DNA of 64,000 nucleotides from an uncultured Rikenella sp. (GTDB taxonomy: Bacteria > Bacteroidota > Bacteroidia > Bacteroidales > Rikenellaceae), in contig NZ_CAJTMN010000002.1 in assembly GCF_910577125.1 (NCBI RefSeq), positions 13,295 to 77,294 on the forward strand, written 5' to 3'. Below, in pieces: positions 60,665 to 64,000 of this stretch. Every line of letters begins with the position of its first letter. The first letter of the stretch is position 1. A program made the translations under genes and the position numbers. The notes under the pieces are model-generated. The model worked only from the letters and a program-made list of their open reading frames with translations, was not told the origin of the DNA and ran no database searches.

Positions 60665-61318
60665 ATGGAACACGTTTCAAACCTTCTTTTCTGGATTTCG
60701 AACGGCCTGCTGGTACCCGTCATCGTCGGGTTGCTTTTTTTCTTCGTGAAATCGATTTTCATGCTGGGCGGCTTCCATAACCGCTACATGCAGCGCCGCA
60801 AGATGTACCGCACCGTTTCGGCCGAAATCAACCGGCTCGACGCGAAACACCTCCCCGCCCTCGGCGAGACACTGGCGGCACAGCCCGACTCCGCGTTTAT
60901 CCGGGCCGCCCGTGAGCTGGCCGCCGGAAACGGCAGCGAAGCCGTGAACAACCGCATCGTCTCGGAATACGAAATCCAGGCCGACCGCGAACTGGGAGAG
61001 GCCAAAATCCTGACCAAATTCGGGCCGATTCTCGGCCTGATGGGTACCCTGATTCCGATGGGGCCGGCCCTGATGGGGCTTTCGACCGGCGACATCAGCA
61101 CCATGGCCTACAACATGCAGGTCGCCTTCGCCACCACCGTCATCGGACTCTTCGCCGGCGCCATCGGCTTCGTTCTGCTCCAGATCAAACAACGCTGGGC
61201 GACCCAGGATCTCACCCTGCTGGACTACGTATCCGCCGTCGCGATCGAGGCGCACCAGCCCGCCGGCCCAGTCCGTCTCAGAGAGATGACCGTCACCAAA
61301 AACGCCGTAAACCAATGA
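60665..61318 (+). CDS. hmuU: HmuU-like MotA/TolQ/ExbB proton channel subunit
   Basis: 217 residues. LLFWISNGLLVPVIVGLLFF is the first helix. KFGPILGLMGTLIPMGPALM then GLSTGDISTMAYNMQVAFAT and TVIGLFAGAIGFVLLQIKQR is the two-helix MotA/TolQ/ExbB channel domain, with the conserved G-L-x-G-T-x-x-P and T-x-x-G-L pattern. With the small HmuV partner it should form an ExbBD-like motor. In this operon it may drive the receptor or the membrane-anchored chelatase. It overlaps hmuV by 4 bp. Confidence 0.9.
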   Translation: MEHVSNLLFWISNGLLVPVIVGLLFFFVKSIFMLGGFHNRYMQRRKMYRTVSAEINRLDAKHLPALGETLAAQPDSAFIRAARELAAGNGSEAVNNRIVSEYEIQADRELGEAKILTKFGPILGLMGTLIPMGPALMGLSTGDISTMAYNMQVAFATTVIGLFAGAIGFVLLQIKQRWATQDLTLLDYVSAVAIEAHQPAGPVRLREMTVTKNAVNQ

Positions 61319-61641
61319 AACGGAGAAGAATCCTGAACACGGGCGAAGACCACGATCCGGTCGCCCTGCTCTCGAACCTGTTCGACGTGGCGATGGTCTT
61401 CGCCGTCGCGCTGATGGTCGCTCTGGTGACCAAATTCAACATGACGGAGGTTTTCTCGCAGGAAGACTACACGATGGTCAAGAATCCGGGGAAAGAAGAC
61501 ATGGAGATCATCACCAAAGAGGGAGAGACCATCACCCGGTACAAGCCCTCCGAATCGCAGGAGGCTTCGGGCCGCAAAGGCCGCAAAGTCGGCATCGCCT
61601 ACGAGATGGAGAACGGCGAGATCATCTACGTACCGGAATAG
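61315..61641 (+). CDS. hmuV: HmuV-like DUF2149 protein
   Basis: 108 residues (MKRRRILNTGEDHDPVALLS). One membrane helix (NLFDVAMVFAVALMVALVTK), then a periplasmic tail with KNPGKEDMEIITKEGETITR and GRKVGIAYEMENGEIIYVPE. The DUF2149 family is the usual partner of the MotA/TolQ-like HmuU and resembles ExbD in size and topology, with an acidic residue ahead of the helix. It couples to hmuU through the ATGA overlap and ends the heme operon. Confidence 0.88.
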   Translation: MKRRRILNTGEDHDPVALLSNLFDVAMVFAVALMVALVTKFNMTEVFSQEDYTMVKNPGKEDMEIITKEGETITRYKPSESQEASGRKGRKVGIAYEMENGEIIYVPE

Positions 61642-61659
61642 GAGCCGGCCCTCTACTCC

Positions 61660-62439
61660 TTACGGCCGGTGCTCCCGGGTGAAAATATAGTGCGAGTCGT
61701 CCGAAATCTCCGGATTGAACGCGAACCCGTTCCACATAAAGGTTTGCAACCCTTCCGGCGACTCGATCCGCTGTCGAACGATCTGCCGCGTCATCAGGCC
61801 GCGGCAGATTTTTGCATAGGTGCGCGCCGCCGTTTCGTAGCGGCCCTCGCGCCACTCCCGAAATTCGGGAGTCACCACCCGCACCGCCTTTCGGAGCTCA
61901 TCCATCCGCAGGGCGCCCTGCACATCGAGACTTGCCAGATCGATCACCGTGCCCCCGGCCCGTTTCGCATCCTCGATCAACGGCCCGGTCAGCTTCGGCA
62001 GCCAGAAACCGTACAGCGTTCCCTGTTCCGGAAAAAGTTTCAGTTTAAAAGCCAGCCGGTAGGCCTCGATTCGATCCAGCGGCCGCACCAGTCCGTACAG
62101 CGTCGAAACGATCCGCAGCCGCTCCTGTGCATACAGCAACTCCTCCCGCGACCAGTCCGCCGCATCGATCGCCTTGAACACACTGCCGTTATAGGCCGTT
62201 ATCGCCTCCTTGCGCGGATTGGAGGGCCGGCCGAACATCCGGTAGCGCTCTTCGGTCTGCGTCGCAAGCGGCATACTGATCTTGAACAGCTTCATCAGCT
62301 CCAGAGCCGAGAAACGACGCATGGCGGCCGCCAGCTCCGCCGCCTCTTTTCCGAAGAGCGGTTCGGTGGCCGCCGGCCAATCGTCGCGCCGGCCCGGCGA
62401 CATATCCATCGCCTTGGCCGGAGAGAGTAAAATCAACAT
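61660..62439 (-). CDS. yaaA: YaaA family peroxide-stress protein
   Basis: 259 residues. MLILLSPAKAMDMSPGRRDD is the YaaA start. AITAYNGSVFKAIDAADWSR then LRIVSTLYGLVRPLDRIEAY, LKLFPEQGTLYGFWLPKLTG and GLMTRQIVRQRIESPEGLQT are its conserved blocks (family DUF328). In E. coli YaaA lowers free iron during peroxide stress and binds DNA. Convergent with the heme operon, so iron/heme handling genes are next to each other, although convergence argues against co-regulation. Length is typical. Confidence 0.92.
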   Translation of the reverse strand: MLILLSPAKAMDMSPGRRDDWPAATEPLFGKEAAELAAAMRRFSALELMKLFKISMPLATQTEERYRMFGRPSNPRKEAITAYNGSVFKAIDAADWSREELLYAQERLRIVSTLYGLVRPLDRIEAYRLAFKLKLFPEQGTLYGFWLPKLTGPLIEDAKRAGGTVIDLASLDVQGALRMDELRKAVRVVTPEFREWREGRYETAARTYAKICRGLMTRQIVRQRIESPEGLQTFMWNGFAFNPEISDDSHYIFTREHRP

Positions 62440-62546
62440 TTCGGTTCGTTTTTAGCATCTCATGCTGCAAATCCGGGGCCACAACCTCGCCGCACTCCCG
62501 TTTTTCTTTTATCTTCGCATCGCGCCGACCACCGGCCGGAAACGAT

Positions 62547-63158
62547 ATGAAAATTCTGGTGCTCGACAACTACGACTCGTTTACCTACAACCTCGTCCAG
62601 CTGCTCCGCGAAGCCGGCGCCGAACGGCTCGACGTGTGTCTCAACGACCGGATCACCCTCGATGCCGTCGAAGCGTACGACAAAATCGTGCTCTCGCCGG
62701 GCCCGGGTCTGCCTTCGGAGGCCGGTCTCCTGCTGCCCCTGATCCGCCGGTATGCTCCAACCAAAAGTATCCTCGGCATCTGTCTCGGCGAACAGGCCAT
62801 CGCCGAGTGCTTCGGCGCCCGGCTGGCGAACCTGCCGCAGGTCTGCCACGGCATCGCCAGCCGGATCGAAATCGTCGCTCCCGACCCTCTCTTCACCGGC
62901 CTCCCGCGCCGCCCGACCGTGGGGCGCTACCACTCGTGGGTCGTCGATCGGCACGGATTTCCGGACGACACCCTGAAGGTGACCGCCACGGATGCCGCGG
63001 GAGCGATCATGGCCCTCGCCCATCGCCGGTACGATGTACGCGGCGTACAATTCCACCCCGAATCGATCCTCACGCCGGAAGGGGGAGAGATGATCGCCAA
63101 CTGGCTCCGATATCACCCCCGAAATGAAGCCCCGACCGCAACCGATTTACAACGGTAA
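62547..63158 (+). CDS. Glutamine amidotransferase of anthranilate/aminodeoxychorismate synthase
   Basis: 203 residues. MKILVLDNYDSFTYNLVQLL then DKIVLSPGPGLPSEAGLLLP, SILGICLGEQAIAECFG (nucleophile Cys in GICLG) and VRGVQFHPESILTPEGGEMI (His and Glu of the triad) make it a class I glutamine amidotransferase of the TrpG/PabA type. It supplies ammonia from glutamine to the chorismate-using partner for tryptophan or folate synthesis. No trpE or pabB lies next to it in the window, so TrpG and PabA cannot be distinguished. CLGEQAIAE replaces the more common CLGHQAI. Confidence 0.93.
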   Translation: MKILVLDNYDSFTYNLVQLLREAGAERLDVCLNDRITLDAVEAYDKIVLSPGPGLPSEAGLLLPLIRRYAPTKSILGICLGEQAIAECFGARLANLPQVCHGIASRIEIVAPDPLFTGLPRRPTVGRYHSWVVDRHGFPDDTLKVTATDAAGAIMALAHRRYDVRGVQFHPESILTPEGGEMIANWLRYHPRNEAPTATDLQR

Positions 63159-63316
63159 CCCGTCGGCCGCAAAGATAGCAGGTCTAAAAATAAAGTTTAT
63201 ATAAAAATAATAGACATTTTATCAATCAGAAATTTATACGATTTATCCAATCTACCACTTTATATCTTATCCATACACGATCTTCCCACTCTGCCGGCCT
63301 GTCTCCCTTCTTTCGT

Positions 63317-63646
63317 TTATTCCGAGAGGCAACGCAACTGAAAACCGTAGGCACGGTTGTGCGCACTGCAGGGATTGATCCATGTTGTACCGAAATACAA
63401 GTTCATGTTACGGTAGTTATTGTCCGAGCAGTAAGATGTAGCCGACCAGCTGTAACCGGCAGTGCAGATGTCGTACAGCGTGCCACTGGTCCTTTCGCGG
63501 TAGCCCGGGGCGGGGCTTAGCGGGTCGGAGCCAGCGTGGCCGAAACGAGCACCGCGAAGTTGCGGCCCTACGCCGGGGGTGGCTCCGGCCCGCGCGACCC
63601 TGTGGGGCGCAGGATTATGGCACGGAGTAAGAGAGTCGCGATTCTT
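63317..63646 (-). pseudogene. 3' end of a FISUMP-domain surface protein, 5' part missing
   Basis: The stop is at 63317-63319. The last 65 codons read TSGTLYDICTAGYSWSATSY, NNYRNMNLYFGTTWINPCSA and HNRAYGFQLRCLSE, the C-terminal half of the Fibrobacter succinogenes major paralogous (FISUMP) domain. Upstream the frame stays open (ARFGHAGSDPLSPAPGYRER) only as far as a TGA at 63647-63649, with no start codon in a suitable place and no clear domain homology. So the 5' part is missing or has been replaced. Such domains occur on cell-surface proteins of gut Bacteroidales. It may be a remnant or the recombining 3' cassette of a variable gene. Confidence 0.65.
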
Positions 63647-64000
63647 TCAAACAAGAGCCGGGGGATTTTCAAGGGGGATGCGAGTTCCCCTTGAATGTGC
63701 TCTTTGCCTACTTTCTACCACATAGTAGAAAGTAGGAGCCCCGCGGCCTAAGCGGAACAGAGAGAAGAGGTAAACAAATTCCCCGATGTTAACAGCCGCA
63801 CAATGTTAGGCAAAGCGGACTTTTCCCCAGTAGGTAAATCGGGCATTGTCCGCGCGCCTTACGCGATTCATTCTATTTTGGCGGTAGCCAAAATAGTAGA
63901 ATCACTTCTTAAGGCGTGGCGCGCGAGCTTATCAATACGTTTTTCAGTCGCCCGCGGCAATTCTTGCCGATTGGCGGTGAGCCAATCGGCAGAATATGCC
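63647..64000. repeat. Hairpin-rich noncoding stretch at the right edge
   Basis: About 350 bp without a supported gene. Four strong inverted repeats: TTCAAGGGG/CCCCTTGAA at 63668-63695; CTACTTTCTAC/GTAGAAAGTAG at 63708-63735; CTATTTTGGC-GGTA-GCCAAAATAG at 63873-63896 with pairing flanks; GATTGGC-GGTGA-GCCAATC at 63969-63987 with TTCTTGCC/GGCAGAA outside. The last two share the core GGC-GGTRA-GCC. No function assigned. Confidence 0.6.

Overview
The window is a GC-rich piece of a Bacteroidales chromosome. The gene content (a complete hmuYRSTUV-type heme operon, glycosaminoglycan-type lyase and GH88 genes, SpII lipoproteins, a FISUMP-type surface protein) suggests Rikenellaceae, most likely Alistipes. 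No rRNA or ordinary tRNA gene was seen.

Layout. (1) 1-5.2 kb: carbohydrate genes (DUF2264, heparinase II/III-like lyase, GH88 unsaturated glucuronyl hydrolase on the minus strand; DUF4861 lipoprotein on the plus strand). (2) 5.2-7.7 kb: RluA-family pseudouridine synthase and an outer-membrane porin. (3) 7.75-17.05 kb and 48.6-50.5 kb: one type I-B CRISPR-Cas locus, all read on the minus strand in the order cas6-cas5-cas3-cas8-cas7-cas4-cas1-cas2-leader-array. The array has 49 repeats and 48 spacers. (4) 17,053-48,591: a complete-looking Mu-like transposable prophage of about 31.5 kb. (5) 50.6-53 kb: DMT transporter, hemerythrin-like protein and LuxR-type regulator. (6) 53.2-61.6 kb: heme uptake operon hmuY-R-S-T-U-V. 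(7) 61.7-64 kb: yaaA, pabA/trpG, the end of a FISUMP protein and a hairpin-rich stretch.

Main result. The prophage sits inside cas3, exactly between the HD nuclease and the helicase domain. The target CGAC is duplicated at 17,049-17,052 and 48,592-48,595. The element ends are inverted repeats, each with a 12-bp transposase-site-like motif 12 bp in from the tip. Deleting the element plus one CGAC copy restores a single in-frame Cas3 of about 732 residues. In addition, spacer 42 (10,469-10,502) matches the gemA-like gene of this same prophage (24,859-24,892) at 30 of 34 positions. Two of the four mismatches fall in the PAM-proximal seed. The array therefore remembers a close relative of the phage that has now broken the interference nuclease.

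The prophage reads: repressor (minus strand); early genes and the MuA/MuB transposition pair, with small accessory genes, a Dam-type methylase, a cut-off dcm remnant and GemA (plus strand); a head/packaging block on the minus strand (terminase, gp36, fused portal-MuF-nuclease, gpG, gp37-like); then, from a divergent region near 31.9 kb, protease/scaffold, capsid, lysis genes, tail tube, frameshifted chaperone, tape measure, tail tip and fibres (plus strand); and a DUF2971 cargo gene at the right end.

All matches and family calls were made by eye from the sequence, without database searches.
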